Shown here in pieces: positions 48,508 to 57,153 of a stretch of 64,000 nucleotides of DNA. Source of the DNA: Staphylococcus equorum (GTDB taxonomy: Bacteria > Bacillota > Bacilli > Staphylococcales > Staphylococcaceae); contig NZ_LNNB01000016.1 of the NCBI RefSeq assembly GCF_001747895.1, forward strand, positions 1 to 64,000. Reading direction: 5' to 3'. The number at the start of each line of letters is the position of its first letter. The stretch's first letter is position 1. Made by a program: the position numbers and the translations under genes. Under the pieces are notes generated by a model. It saw nothing but the letters and a program-made list of their open reading frames with translations. It was not told the origin of the DNA and ran no database searches.

Positions 48508-49722
48508 CTAATAAAACTCTTTATGTTTTGTTCGATAATTTAATGGTGTTGTTCCGTATTGCTTTTTAAAACACTGTGTAAAATAACTTTGTTCTTTGAA
48601 ACCTACATAATTGGCAACTTCAGCGACCGTCATTTTAGTTCTTGCAATAAGATCACGTCCCTTTTTAACTCTTGATTCAATGATATATTGTGAGATAGAT
48701 TTATGAACTTCCTTATTAAATATTTTGGACAAATAACTTGGTGCCAAACCAACATATGAGGCGAGTTCATCTAATGACAATGCACTATCTAAGTTTCTTT
48801 CAATATATTGAATTACCTTACTTACTTTTGGACTATAAGCATTCGCTTTTACCTTCATCGCTCTATCTGTATATGATTTAACAATTGAATGGGTAATTTC
48901 ATCTAAAGTTTCTATGTCCATTGTTTGATCTATCAATGCCGCATACTTTGCAGATATTTCATCAATATGAATCAAACTTACACCCGCTTTTTCACCGGCT
49001 TTACGGCATAACGTATTAATCAAATATGCCTTATATTGTTCATTTGAAATATCATCCCTTACACGTCGTAAGCCTGCCACTGATAAATTCATTGCATTTA
49101 GAATTGATAAAGCTTCATTAGCATTGCCATTTTCAACTGCAGTAAGTAGCTGATTCTCTAAATTATAACGATACTCTATTTCTTTTAACGTATAATCCAT
49201 TTGCGCTTTAGATTCTGCTAAATCTTCTGTATTTGAATGAAAACTAAAATCAATTTTTACAGTTTCATAATTTATATTTCTTTTTTTCAAGAATCGAACT
49301 GCTAAACGACACATTTTTTGTGCTTTAACTTGATGACATAAAGGTATAGTCAGCAAATATTGCTTCAATATAGATAGTTTAGATATTTTAATATCTAAAC
49401 TCTGGAGCAACTCATTACAACGACGTTCATTAGGCCGCTTCTCCATATATGGACCAACAATATAAATTTGTTTGTACTTTTTAAATTTGAATATTAAAAA
49501 GTTCACACCAAAACGATTCGTATAATGATAAATTTTATTGCTGTGCATTTGCACAATAAAATGTTTCAATTCATTTTTGAACTGCTTGCGTGCAGTATTT
49601 GTAAACGGCGTCTTGATATGATTAATCACCCCATTCATATCACTCATATCATATCCTTCTAGCCGAATTCCCAATAATTGTAGTGCATTCATCTGTAAAA
49701 TCTCTAGCGTTTCCTCATTCAT
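48508..49722 (-). CDS. AraC-family transcriptional regulator
   Basis: 404 aa. The C-terminal 100 residues hold two helix-turn-helix motifs (LDELASYVGLAPSYLSKIF; VAEVANYVGFKEQSYFTQCF) typical of AraC/YesN. The N-terminal 200 residues are a sensory region without a recognised domain. I chose ATG 49722, 6-7 bases after GGGGTG; an upstream in-frame ATG lies too close to AAGGA. It is upstream of uidBA on the same strand with a 529-bp gap, so it probably activates that operon in response to a glucuronide. Confidence 0.75.
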   Translation of the reverse strand: MNEETLEILQMNALQLLGIRLEGYDMSDMNGVINHIKTPFTNTARKQFKNELKHFIVQMHSNKIYHYTNRFGVNFLIFKFKKYKQIYIVGPYMEKRPNERRCNELLQSLDIKISKLSILKQYLLTIPLCHQVKAQKMCRLAVRFLKKRNINYETVKIDFSFHSNTEDLAESKAQMDYTLKEIEYRYNLENQLLTAVENGNANEALSILNAMNLSVAGLRRVRDDISNEQYKAYLINTLCRKAGEKAGVSLIHIDEISAKYAALIDQTMDIETLDEITHSIVKSYTDRAMKVKANAYSPKVSKVIQYIERNLDSALSLDELASYVGLAPSYLSKIFNKEVHKSISQYIIESRVKKGRDLIARTKMTVAEVANYVGFKEQSYFTQCFKKQYGTTPLNYRTKHKEFY

Positions 49723-49909
49723 AAAAAAACACCCCATTCCTTATATTTTTATTATATCTAAAAATAAGGAGTGAGGTGTGAAATTTATATTAAATTTCTT
49801 TGAACTTATCAAATAATTCTATAACTAGTTCATTTTTTATTATCAAAAAAATTCATTAAAAATATTAATTCAAACTGGATAAACGACTATTTACGTTATA
49901 CTCTCGTGC

Positions 49910-50989
49910 TTATTTATGTGAATTTTTCTTACCAAATTTGAGTTTAAATGGTGCATAGAATAATACAAATATTAGTACAAGTCCTAAATAACCAATTAAT
50001 GGATAGAAAATTGCTACTAAATCTGTAAAACCTACGAAACTCAAGCATAAACCAACGATAACTGTAACTGTATAGAAAAGTTTAAATCGTTTCGTATCTA
50101 CTACCGTAAAACGAGTTGCAAATGCATAGAACATACCTAAACCAGTATTGAAAATCATACCGAAAATGACAAAAGCCATAACGACGCCGAGTATAGGTGA
50201 AATATGATTTACGATACCTAACATTGGCATCTCCATTTCGCCAACAATATCGATTTGTGTAAAGATAGCTAAATGACTTAGTACAATCATAACACCTAAT
50301 GCGAGTCCACCGAATAAACCACCTAATGCTGCAACTTTTGTATTTTTCTCGGAACCACCCATAACAATTGCCATAGAAGCACCAACTGCTGTATTAAATG
50401 ATGCATAGTTTACACCTGCTATAAACCAGTTAGGTAATGTTGATGGTTTCGCATCCGACATTGTATTAAGTTGTGAAAATGATGTATCTGTTGTCATAAA
50501 ACTATAAACTGAAATTATTATAATGAATATAATTAAAAATGGAGTAATATTCCCAATAACTTTAACAACGCCTTCTACTTTCATCATACCCGCAAGTAAA
50601 ATAAGTATTGTCATAAGGATAGTACCTACAATTGAAGGTAATCCAAATTGTTGATTAAGGTTTGATCCAGCTCCTGCAATCATAACGACACCTACACCAA
50701 AGAGTGTAAAGATAATGACTAAATCAATAATCCATCCTAAAATTTTACCGAATATAGATTTCCCTGTGATATTATGTATAACTTCTTTATGAGAATCTGT
50801 CTTAGATTTACTTCCTAACCAAACAAGCATCATACCCACATAAGCAAATAATGCTGTAGTAATGATAGCGCCAAATGTCCCCATAATGCCAAAGCTCGTG
50901 AAGTATTGGAGTACTTCTTGCCCTGATGCAAATCCGGCTCCTACAATGACACCGATAAACGCGCTTGCGATCAGTAATATTCTTTTCAT
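49910..50989 (-). CDS. YkvI-like 10-12 TM membrane protein
   Basis: 359 aa. First helix IGVIVGAGFASGQEVLQYF shows the broken-helix glycine pattern of LeuT-fold transporters. About ten hydrophobic segments. Start ATG 50989 behind a G-rich AGGGGG; an upstream in-frame extension of 30 residues is hydrophilic and lacks a site. Relatives in Bacillus are uncharacterised. Single gene; substrate unknown. Confidence 0.65.
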   Translation of the reverse strand: MKRILLIASAFIGVIVGAGFASGQEVLQYFTSFGIMGTFGAIITTALFAYVGMMLVWLGSKSKTDSHKEVIHNITGKSIFGKILGWIIDLVIIFTLFGVGVVMIAGAGSNLNQQFGLPSIVGTILMTILILLAGMMKVEGVVKVIGNITPFLIIFIIIISVYSFMTTDTSFSQLNTMSDAKPSTLPNWFIAGVNYASFNTAVGASMAIVMGGSEKNTKVAALGGLFGGLALGVMIVLSHLAIFTQIDIVGEMEMPMLGIVNHISPILGVVMAFVIFGMIFNTGLGMFYAFATRFTVVDTKRFKLFYTVTVIVGLCLSFVGFTDLVAIFYPLIGYLGLVLIFVLFYAPFKLKFGKKNSHK

Positions 50990-51551
50990 AATTAAGCCCC
51001 CTATTTTACTTACTATAAATGAGTTGTGTATAATTTCAATACTCGTATATTTGTGTAACATCAATAACTCATATTTCAATCACTCTAAAAGGTTGAAATA
51101 GGCGTTTTGACACCGTTAAAAATTTGATATTGATTCTATTTTATCATTTTAAAGCAATTTAATGTTGTTCTTCTCAATGACAACTATATTTAAGTAACGT
51201 AAAATCACAACAAAAATTTAAAAATTCATAATAAATTAAATAAAATGCCTCTTAACTATTAAGGGATCCTTTATTGAGATTATCTTTGTTCATCAAATTT
51301 ATTTTTTAATTTTAATAGATATTAAGTTAATCTTTTTTCGCTTTTTCAGTTATATTTTTTTATGTGTTTACTTTTATATGAGTTCAATCATGAGATTATG
51401 TTAGTTTAAAACGGCAATTATTTGGGCCGACTCCTGAATCGTTAATAAAGCACTAGCCGAAGACTACAAGCTCAGGCTGTGCCCGCAAAAAGCGCGCACA
51501 AAAAAATGCCAACAAAGTCGTTAGACTTTGTCGACAGATTGTCTTTCTATT
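50990..51551. other. 562-bp intergenic region
   Basis: Very AT-rich between 51100 and 51420, with no ORF or structured RNA recognised. It holds the promoter of the YkvI-like gene and, at 51421-51537, dispersed repeat copy B. Confidence 0.5.
51421..51537 (-). repeat. Dispersed intergenic repeat, copy B
   Basis: The reverse complement aligns with 44399-44518 end to end: TGTCGACAAAGTC / GACTTTGTTGGCA stem, T7, GTGCGCGCTTT, ACAGCCTGAGC, CTTCGGCTAGTGCTTTATT, CAGGAGTCGGCCC. The stem with its T run sits just after the gntP stop and works as its terminator. Confidence 0.85.
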
Positions 51552-52913
51552 TTATACAAACATATTAAGTATAAGTATGAAGATTAAACCAGATACTGAA
51601 ATCACAGTTTCAAGTAATGACCACGTTAAGAAAGTCTCTTTAACAGTCAAACCGAAATATTCTTTGAACATCCAGAAACCTGCATCATTAACGTGAGATA
51701 AAATAACACTACCCGCACCTATGGCAAGAACAACGAGCGCAACGTTAACATCTGATACTTGTAACAATGGTAAGACGATACCTGTAGATGATATTGCTGC
51801 TACTGTTGATGAACCTAGTGCAATACGAAGTACTGCAGCAACAAGCCATGCTAAGAATATCGGCGACATTTCTGTACCTTCAAATAATGTAGCAATCGTA
51901 TCTCCAACGCCACCTTCAATTAACACTTCTTTGAAAGTGCCGCCACCACCAATAATTAAGATCATCATCCCAATTGGATAAATTGCATTAGATACTGAAT
52001 CCATGATTTCTGAGTTTTTGCGTCCTTGTTTTATACCCATAGTAAAGATTGCAAACAATACCGCGATAAGCATTGCCGTAGCTGCAGTACCAATAAAGTA
52101 AATAAATGATTCAAAGCCATTTGTAGCTTCTTCATGTCCTGTAATTAATTGTACAATTGTTGATAATAACATCAAAATAACAGGGGAAATCGCAGTTAAT
52201 AAACTGACTCCGAATCCAGGCATTTCTTCTTCTGAAAATTCTTTTTGTGCACCTAAGGCTGATATATCACCTTCACGTGTATAAGCTGTTGGTGCAATTT
52301 TTTGAGCAATTTTATTAAACAATGGTCCAGCTATAATTGTAACTGGAACTGCAATAATCATACCGTAAAGTAATACATGACCTAGGTTTGCGTCTAATTC
52401 TTTAGCTATAACCACTGGTCCTGGATGTGGCGGTAAAAATCCGTGTGTTACAGATAAAGCCACAACCATTGGAAAACCTAATTTCAATTGTGAAACATTT
52501 GCACGTTTTGCAATCGTAAATACTAAAGGAATCAATAATACTAAACCTACTTCAAAGAATAAGGCAATACCTACAATAAACGCAGCTACAAGCATTGCCC
52601 ATTGTACATGTTTAGGTCCGAACTTATCGATGAGCGTGTCGGCAATACGTGTCGCACCCCCACCATCAGAGAGTAGTTTCCCTAATATAGCACCTAATCC
52701 GAAGATTAATGCAATATGTCCTAGTGTACTTCCCATACCATTTTCTACTGTTTCAATGATTTTATCTAAAGGCATACCTAGTAAAATTGCTGTCACAATT
52801 GATGTGATAATTAATGAAATAAATGTGTTTAATTTCAAGAAAATAATAAGTGATAATAATACGATAATTCCTATTACCACCGTAATCAATGGCCAAATTG
52901 TTTCAAACATCAT
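51552..52913 (-). CDS. gntP: Gluconate permease
   Basis: 453 aa, about 12-14 TM helices. GntP motifs include GGGATRIADTLIDKFG near 84-99 and THGFLPPHPGPVVIAKEL near 155-172. Last gene of gntRKP, 181 bp after gntK; the gap holds a hairpin and a weak cre match. Imports gluconate for GntK. RBS AGGGGAG. Confidence 0.93.
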   Translation of the reverse strand: MMFETIWPLITVVIGIIVLLSLIIFLKLNTFISLIITSIVTAILLGMPLDKIIETVENGMGSTLGHIALIFGLGAILGKLLSDGGGATRIADTLIDKFGPKHVQWAMLVAAFIVGIALFFEVGLVLLIPLVFTIAKRANVSQLKLGFPMVVALSVTHGFLPPHPGPVVIAKELDANLGHVLLYGMIIAVPVTIIAGPLFNKIAQKIAPTAYTREGDISALGAQKEFSEEEMPGFGVSLLTAISPVILMLLSTIVQLITGHEEATNGFESFIYFIGTAATAMLIAVLFAIFTMGIKQGRKNSEIMDSVSNAIYPIGMMILIIGGGGTFKEVLIEGGVGDTIATLFEGTEMSPIFLAWLVAAVLRIALGSSTVAAISSTGIVLPLLQVSDVNVALVVLAIGAGSVILSHVNDAGFWMFKEYFGLTVKETFLTWSLLETVISVSGLIFILILNMFV

Positions 52914-52975
52914 CGTTCTCCCCTTTCAAATTAAAGATTGAATTAGAACTTAACAGACATATAACTAATCAATCG

Positions 52976-52989
52976 TGGTAACGCTTTCT
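52976..52989 (-). promoter_or_regulatory. Weak cre-like site before gntP
   Basis: AGAAAGCGTTACCA (minus strand) matches 12 of 14 cre positions. It may be a secondary CcpA site within the operon. Confidence 0.35.
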
Positions 52990-53006
52990 TTCATAATTAA
53001 AATTTT

Positions 53007-53070
53007 AAAGAGCATGTGACAAGTTTTTCGTAACGTGAGTGTCGCTTGTTTACTTGTCACTTTTCTCTTT
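53007..53070 (-). promoter_or_regulatory. Intercistronic hairpin between gntK and gntP
   Basis: AAAGAG plus GTGACAAG (53007-53023) pairs with CTTGTCAC plus CTCTTT (53053-53070), 29-nt loop. It could reduce read-through or mark a processing site, giving different kinase and permease levels. Confidence 0.5.
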
Positions 53071-53094
53071 AAAGGTTATATCTATATCGTTTTG

Positions 53095-54645
53095 CTATGG
53101 TTTGTCCTCTGTCATATGTTCACGTTGAAATGTTGCAATTTCTGCGTAGCGATCCTCTAATGAACGACTTAAGTTGATAAATATGGAAACGAGTTGTTGA
53201 TACACTTTCACATTATCTTGGTTTGGTTTATGTTCGTTTGTAGTACCGACCATCTCTTCGATAATAGAAAAATCATCAATTTCCCCAAGTGCTTTCATTC
53301 CTAATACACATGCACCCAAACAAGAACTTTCATAACTTTCAGGTACAATTAAATTCGTATCAAAAATATCTGCCATCATTTGGCGCCACACTTCACTTTT
53401 TGCAAAACCGCCTGTTGCTTTAATTGTCGATGGTGTTTCATTCATCACTTCGATTAGCGCAAGGTATACGGTGTAAAGATTATAAAGTACACCTTCTAAC
53501 GCAGCACGAATCATATGTTCTTTTTTGTGTGTTAGTGTTAAACCAAAGAATGATCCTCTAGCATCTGCATTCCATAATGGTGCACGCTCACCAGCGAGAT
53601 ATGGATGGAAAATCAACCCTTCTGCACCTGGTTTAACTCGATTAGCAATTTTAGTTAACACATCATATGGATCGACGCCTAAACGTTTTGCAGTCTCTAC
53701 TTCACTAGCTAATAATTCATCACGAAGCCAACGTAATACAACACCACCATTGTTCACAGGACCGCCTATAACATAATGGTCTTCAGTTAACACATAACAA
53801 AAAATACGTCCTTTGTAATCTGTACGTGGTTTATCTATCACTGTTCTTATCGCTCCTGATGTTCCTATCGTCACAGCGACTTCACCTTTTTTAAATGCAT
53901 TCACACCTAAATTGGAAAGTACCCCGTCACTCGCACCAACCACAATTGGTGTATTTTCATCTATGCCCATTAATGTTGCATAACGATGTTTCATACCTTT
54001 TAAAATGTGCGTTGTTGGTACAACCTCTGGCAATTGTGTTTCTTCAATACCTAACAATTCGAGCGCTTCTTTATCCCAAGATAATGTTTCTAAGTTAAGC
54101 ATTCCTGTAGATGATGCCATGGATTGATCTATAACAAATTGCTCAAATAATTGGTAGAAAATGTATGTCTTAATATCAGCAAATGTAGCAGTTTGTTTGT
54201 ATATTTCTTGTTGTTCGTGCTTCATCCAGAATATTTTTGCCAATGGTGACATAGGATGGATTGGTGTGCCGGTTCTTTGATATATTTCATTACCATTATG
54301 TTCATTTTTAATTAGTTCAGCGTATTGGCTTGCACGATTATCTGCCCAAGTTAAATTTTCAGTTAAGCGTTGATTACTTGCATCCATTGCTATTAAACTG
54401 TGCATTTGTGCACTAAAGGAGATTAATTTGAGATCCTCTTTAGCGATATTAGCTTCTCTCATTACATACTTAACTGTCATTAACACTGCATCAAATAGCT
54501 CGTCTGGGTTTTCTTCAGAAATTTCCACATTCGGTGTATGCAATGGATAACCGATATTGTGTTTCATTATAAATTGACCTTTTTCATCGTATAGTACTGA
54601 CTTCGTACTCGTTGTGCCTATATCGACACCTATCATGTATTTCAT
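53095..54645 (-). CDS. gntK: Gluconokinase (FGGY family)
   Basis: 516 aa. The N-terminal ATPase motif MIGVDIGTTSTKSVLYDEKG (4-23), the adenosine motif and a C-terminal ATGGFAKSEVWRQMMADIF near 420-438 mark an FGGY kinase. It is the Bacillus-type enzyme, unrelated to E. coli GntK. Identity as gluconokinase is set by flanking gntR and gntP. Makes 6-phosphogluconate. RBS AGGAGG. Confidence 0.92.
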   Translation of the reverse strand: MKYMIGVDIGTTSTKSVLYDEKGQFIMKHNIGYPLHTPNVEISEENPDELFDAVLMTVKYVMREANIAKEDLKLISFSAQMHSLIAMDASNQRLTENLTWADNRASQYAELIKNEHNGNEIYQRTGTPIHPMSPLAKIFWMKHEQQEIYKQTATFADIKTYIFYQLFEQFVIDQSMASSTGMLNLETLSWDKEALELLGIEETQLPEVVPTTHILKGMKHRYATLMGIDENTPIVVGASDGVLSNLGVNAFKKGEVAVTIGTSGAIRTVIDKPRTDYKGRIFCYVLTEDHYVIGGPVNNGGVVLRWLRDELLASEVETAKRLGVDPYDVLTKIANRVKPGAEGLIFHPYLAGERAPLWNADARGSFFGLTLTHKKEHMIRAALEGVLYNLYTVYLALIEVMNETPSTIKATGGFAKSEVWRQMMADIFDTNLIVPESYESSCLGACVLGMKALGEIDDFSIIEEMVGTTNEHKPNQDNVKVYQQLVSIFINLSRSLEDRYAEIATFQREHMTEDKP

Positions 54646-54680
54646 GATTTTTCCTCCTACTTCTTTACCGGGTTAAAACA

Positions 54681-55361
54681 TTAATTTAACCAGAAACTGT
54701 CAACATCCTCACCAACATCATCAAAGTTGAGATGGAATGCTTCTCTAAGTTTTGCAGCATCTTGCTTCGCAACCGCTTCTATAAACACTTCATGATTACG
54801 ATGAATGCGCTCAAAATCTTCTGGATTCTCGCTCATGCGTGTACGCATTGACAATAGTATCAGTGCTTCCATTACCGGTCTTAAGTTATTCCAAAAAGTT
54901 TTTAAGTATTGGTGCTTTGAAGCGAGTATGGTTACTTCATGAAATTTCATATCATGTTCAGTAAATGCTTCTGCATCTTCGAATTTAACTGCCACTTTCA
55001 TCATTTCTAATTGTTTACGTAATTCTTTAACAATCTGTTCATTATTCAAAGCTTTGATTCTACTAAACGCAAATGATTCCAACATTATTCTTAAATCATA
55101 AAGTTCTTTTTTCTCTGTATCATCAAAAGGCAATACTTCTGCGCCCATTCTTTCTAAATGTATCAATTGATCTTGCTTTAATAATTTAAATGCATCCCTA
55201 ACTGGCGATCGACTAACATTAAATTCTTTAGCAATTTGATTCTCCGTCAATAACGTATCTGGCGTTATTGTGCCCTCAACAATTCTTAAACGAATCTCTG
55301 CAGCAATCATTTCACCTTTCGAGACACCCTCTAACCATTGTTCTGGATATTTATAATTCAT
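54681..55361 (-). CDS. gntR: Gluconate operon repressor GntR
   Basis: 226 aa, FadR-subfamily GntR: winged helix (about 25-75, TENQIAKEFNVSRSPVRDAF) and an all-helical FCD ligand domain. ATG 55361 follows AGAGGTGATG; an upstream open frame of 28 codons contains the operator and is not coding. First gene of gntRKP; it should bind the palindrome 30 bp upstream and release it with gluconate. Confidence 0.93.
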   Translation of the reverse strand: MNYKYPEQWLEGVSKGEMIAAEIRLRIVEGTITPDTLLTENQIAKEFNVSRSPVRDAFKLLKQDQLIHLERMGAEVLPFDDTEKKELYDLRIMLESFAFSRIKALNNEQIVKELRKQLEMMKVAVKFEDAEAFTEHDMKFHEVTILASKHQYLKTFWNNLRPVMEALILLSMRTRMSENPEDFERIHRNHEVFIEAVAKQDAAKLREAFHLNFDDVGEDVDSFWLN

Positions 55362-55390
55362 GATGACATCACCTCTTTTATCAATACGAT

Positions 55391-55408
55391 ATACTTGTAT
55401 ACAAGTAT
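55391..55408 (-). promoter_or_regulatory. GntR operator
   Basis: ATACTTGTATACAAGTAT is a perfect 18-bp palindrome identical to the described B. subtilis gnt operator as I recall it. It lies 30 bp before gntR, so the operon is autoregulated. Confidence 0.88.
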
Positions 55409-55426
55409 AGTAATACACAAGTTCAG

Positions 55427-55448
55427 CATTTGCAAACGCTTGCAAATG
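55427..55448 (-). promoter_or_regulatory. cre palindrome of the gnt operon
   Basis: CATTTGCAAACG / CTTGCAAATG: a 22-bp inverted repeat around the central CG. The core TGCAAACGCTTGCA matches 12 of 14 cre positions. It lies 19 bp from the GntR operator, giving dual substrate and catabolite control. Confidence 0.75.
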
Positions 55449-55471
55449 AGATTTTTATCTCTTTTCAACTT

Positions 55472-55515
55472 AAAAAACCGACATGGCAGGACTTGAACCT
55501 GGCATATCGGTTTTT
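55472..55515 (-). terminator. relP terminator with tRNA acceptor/T-arm geometry
   Basis: On the minus strand A5, CCGATATG (55510-55503), CCAGG, loop TTCAAGT, CCTGC, CATGTCGG (55485-55478), T6. The outer 8 bp pair with one U-G; the inner stem has four pairs closing a 7-nt loop. GGTTCAAGTCC matches the tRNA T-arm consensus exactly. No anticodon or D arm. It sits about 107 bp after the relP stop. Confidence 0.75.
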
Positions 55516-55621
55516 ATATTTATTTTACTTTCATAAAAAATTGAAGCATTAAGATGGGTGAAGCTCACGACACCGTCCCTAGCCACAACAAATTAGCGAT
55601 TCAACTTTAATGTAGCCTTAT

Positions 55622-56317
55622 TTAATTATCGAAGACTTCGGAATGTATATTTTGCATTTTACTTTCAACCGCTGTTATTTCGTTTGCACATTGCTTTAAT
55701 ACATTTCTATGGTTCTCAGTATTTTCAGTGTTTTTATAACGTATTTTATGCTCTAAGCTTGCCCACATATCCATACCAATTGTTCTAATTTGAATTTCTA
55801 CAGGCACAGTTTCTACTGAATTAGCTAAAAATACTGGAATGGCTACAACGATATGTAAACTACGATATCCATTATCTTTAGGATTTCCAATATAGTCTTT
55901 ACGTTTCAAGAGCTTCACATCTTCTTGTTTGAGTAATAATTCTTCTATAACATAAATATCATCAATATAATTACATATCACTCTAATACCTGCGATATCT
56001 AGTATATTTTCTTTAGCAGACGTTGTTCTTATCTCTAATCCTTTACGATTTAACTTTTTAATTAAGCTTCTCATTTCTTTAACGCGACGTTCCATATGAT
56101 GAATTGGGTTGTGTTTATACATTTGTTGAAAATTGTCATCTAAGATATCTAACTTGGTACTAATTTCCTTAAGTGCTGACGAGTATAATTGTTCCAAAGC
56201 AACAAACCCTATTACCATATCAAATGCATCTTCTTGATTATTGATATTTTTTATACTCGCTCTAAATTCTTCCTTCAAATTGTCTATATTTAACGAAGGT
56301 TTACGTTCAATATACAT
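55622..56317 (-). CDS. relP: Small alarmone synthetase RelP
   Basis: 231 aa, synthetase domain only (no hydrolase, TGS or ACT), the size of S. aureus Rel[19 protein letters not shown] near 101-118 and [19 protein letters not shown] near 137-155 are the RelA/SpoT core; EIQIRT and [14 protein letters not shown] near 175-198 complete the site. Makes (p)ppGpp in the cytosol. In S. aureus relP responds to cell-wall stress through VraRS. Start behind GGGAGGAACG. Confidence 0.93.
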   Translation of the reverse strand: MYIERKPSLNIDNLKEEFRASIKNINNQEDAFDMVIGFVALEQLYSSALKEISTKLDILDDNFQQMYKHNPIHHMERRVKEMRSLIKKLNRKGLEIRTTSAKENILDIAGIRVICNYIDDIYVIEELLLKQEDVKLLKRKDYIGNPKDNGYRSLHIVVAIPVFLANSVETVPVEIQIRTIGMDMWASLEHKIRYKNTENTENHRNVLKQCANEITAVESKMQNIHSEVFDN

Positions 56318-56461
56318 ATTTCGTTCCTCCCAAAAATCTACTTAAACTACATTATAGCTAATTCCCATTTATTAACTAAATAAAAAGATACTTCAAATGT
56401 GATAAACTACACTTTAAAAAAATCGTTGTTTTGTTTTCAAAACTAAAATATATTTTAAAAA

Positions 56462-56512
56462 AGGAGTGGAACAGAAACCTCATTTTTAAATGAGATTTCG
56501 TTGTCCCACCCC
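56462..56512. repeat. Staphylococcal intergenic hairpin repeat, copy 4
   Basis: GGAGTGG...CTCATTT pairs with AATGAGATTT...CCCACCCC. Continues GGCAAAGATGACTAGA, a tail shared with copy 5. Lies after the DUF2188 gene. Confidence 0.75.
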
Positions 56513-56546
56513 GGCAAAGATGACTAGAAAACTGAATATTTGAATG

Positions 56547-56960
56547 CTATTCATCTTTCTTATGTTCTCTCACTTCTGTCGATCTGTTATCAGCAATATT
56601 ACGTGCACGTTTCATGGCGTCTTCTTTCTTATCAAAACTATCGGAAGCTTGCTTAGCACCCTCCGTTTTAATCTTCCACTTATTATCTTCATAATAAACG
56701 TGAACATCTTTATTATTTAATTTAGGATTCGCTGAATCATCTTTTTCATGTTTAGTTATTTTCTTGTTTTTCAATTCATCTAATTCTTTTTTAGAAGCGT
56801 CTTTATACCAAGATTCAGCTTGTTTCGTCGCAATTGGTATTGCTCTATCTTCTTTATAACCATCTTTAAGCATCGCATTTCCAATATCTATTGCTTTTTT
56901 AAGTTCTAGTTTTTCCATGTTTTTCCAACTTTGTGGGTAATCATTCATTGTCCAAGGCAT
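56547..56960 (-). CDS. DUF2188-domain protein
   Basis: 137 aa, very hydrophilic. N-terminal block MPWTMNDYPQSWKNMEKLE, linker rich in Lys and Asp, then a DUF2188-like segment (about 85-133; VHVYYEDNKWKIKTEGAKQA and a DNRST motif near the end). RBS AGGAGG. Single gene. Soluble small proteins of this group are often stress-induced; function unknown. Confidence 0.7.
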   Translation of the reverse strand: MPWTMNDYPQSWKNMEKLELKKAIDIGNAMLKDGYKEDRAIPIATKQAESWYKDASKKELDELKNKKITKHEKDDSANPKLNNKDVHVYYEDNKWKIKTEGAKQASDSFDKKEDAMKRARNIADNRSTEVREHKKDE

Positions 56961-57077
56961 TACTTCAACCTCCTACGTTATAATTTATTCTTCGTCTTAA
57001 TTATTGTTTACCACTACTAAAAAGTTACAAACAAAGTAATATACACTTTCAATTAAAAACTCAAACTTGTTAACAAT

Positions 57078-57103
57078 GATTAATTTCCTTAACGAACGGG
57101 AAT
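57078..57103 (+). promoter_or_regulatory. SigB-type promoter of the tandem membrane-protein genes
   Basis: GATTAA (57078-57083), 14-bp spacer, GGGAAT (57098-57103). Both hexamers and the spacing satisfy the S. aureus SigB consensus GWTTWW-N13-15-GGGWWT. The ATG follows 50 bp later behind AAGGAGGG. Confidence 0.6.
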
Positions 57104-57153
57104 TAAAGTATGAATCTAATCATTTCATACACTATTTATAAAGGAGGGATATA

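Noticed and set aside
55362..55445. N-terminal extension of GntR
   Set aside because: The extension overlaps the operator and cre side and lacks a ribosome binding site; ATG 55361 has one.
55472..55515. Functional tRNA gene
   Set aside because: Only acceptor and T arm are present; no D or anticodon arm and no CCA.
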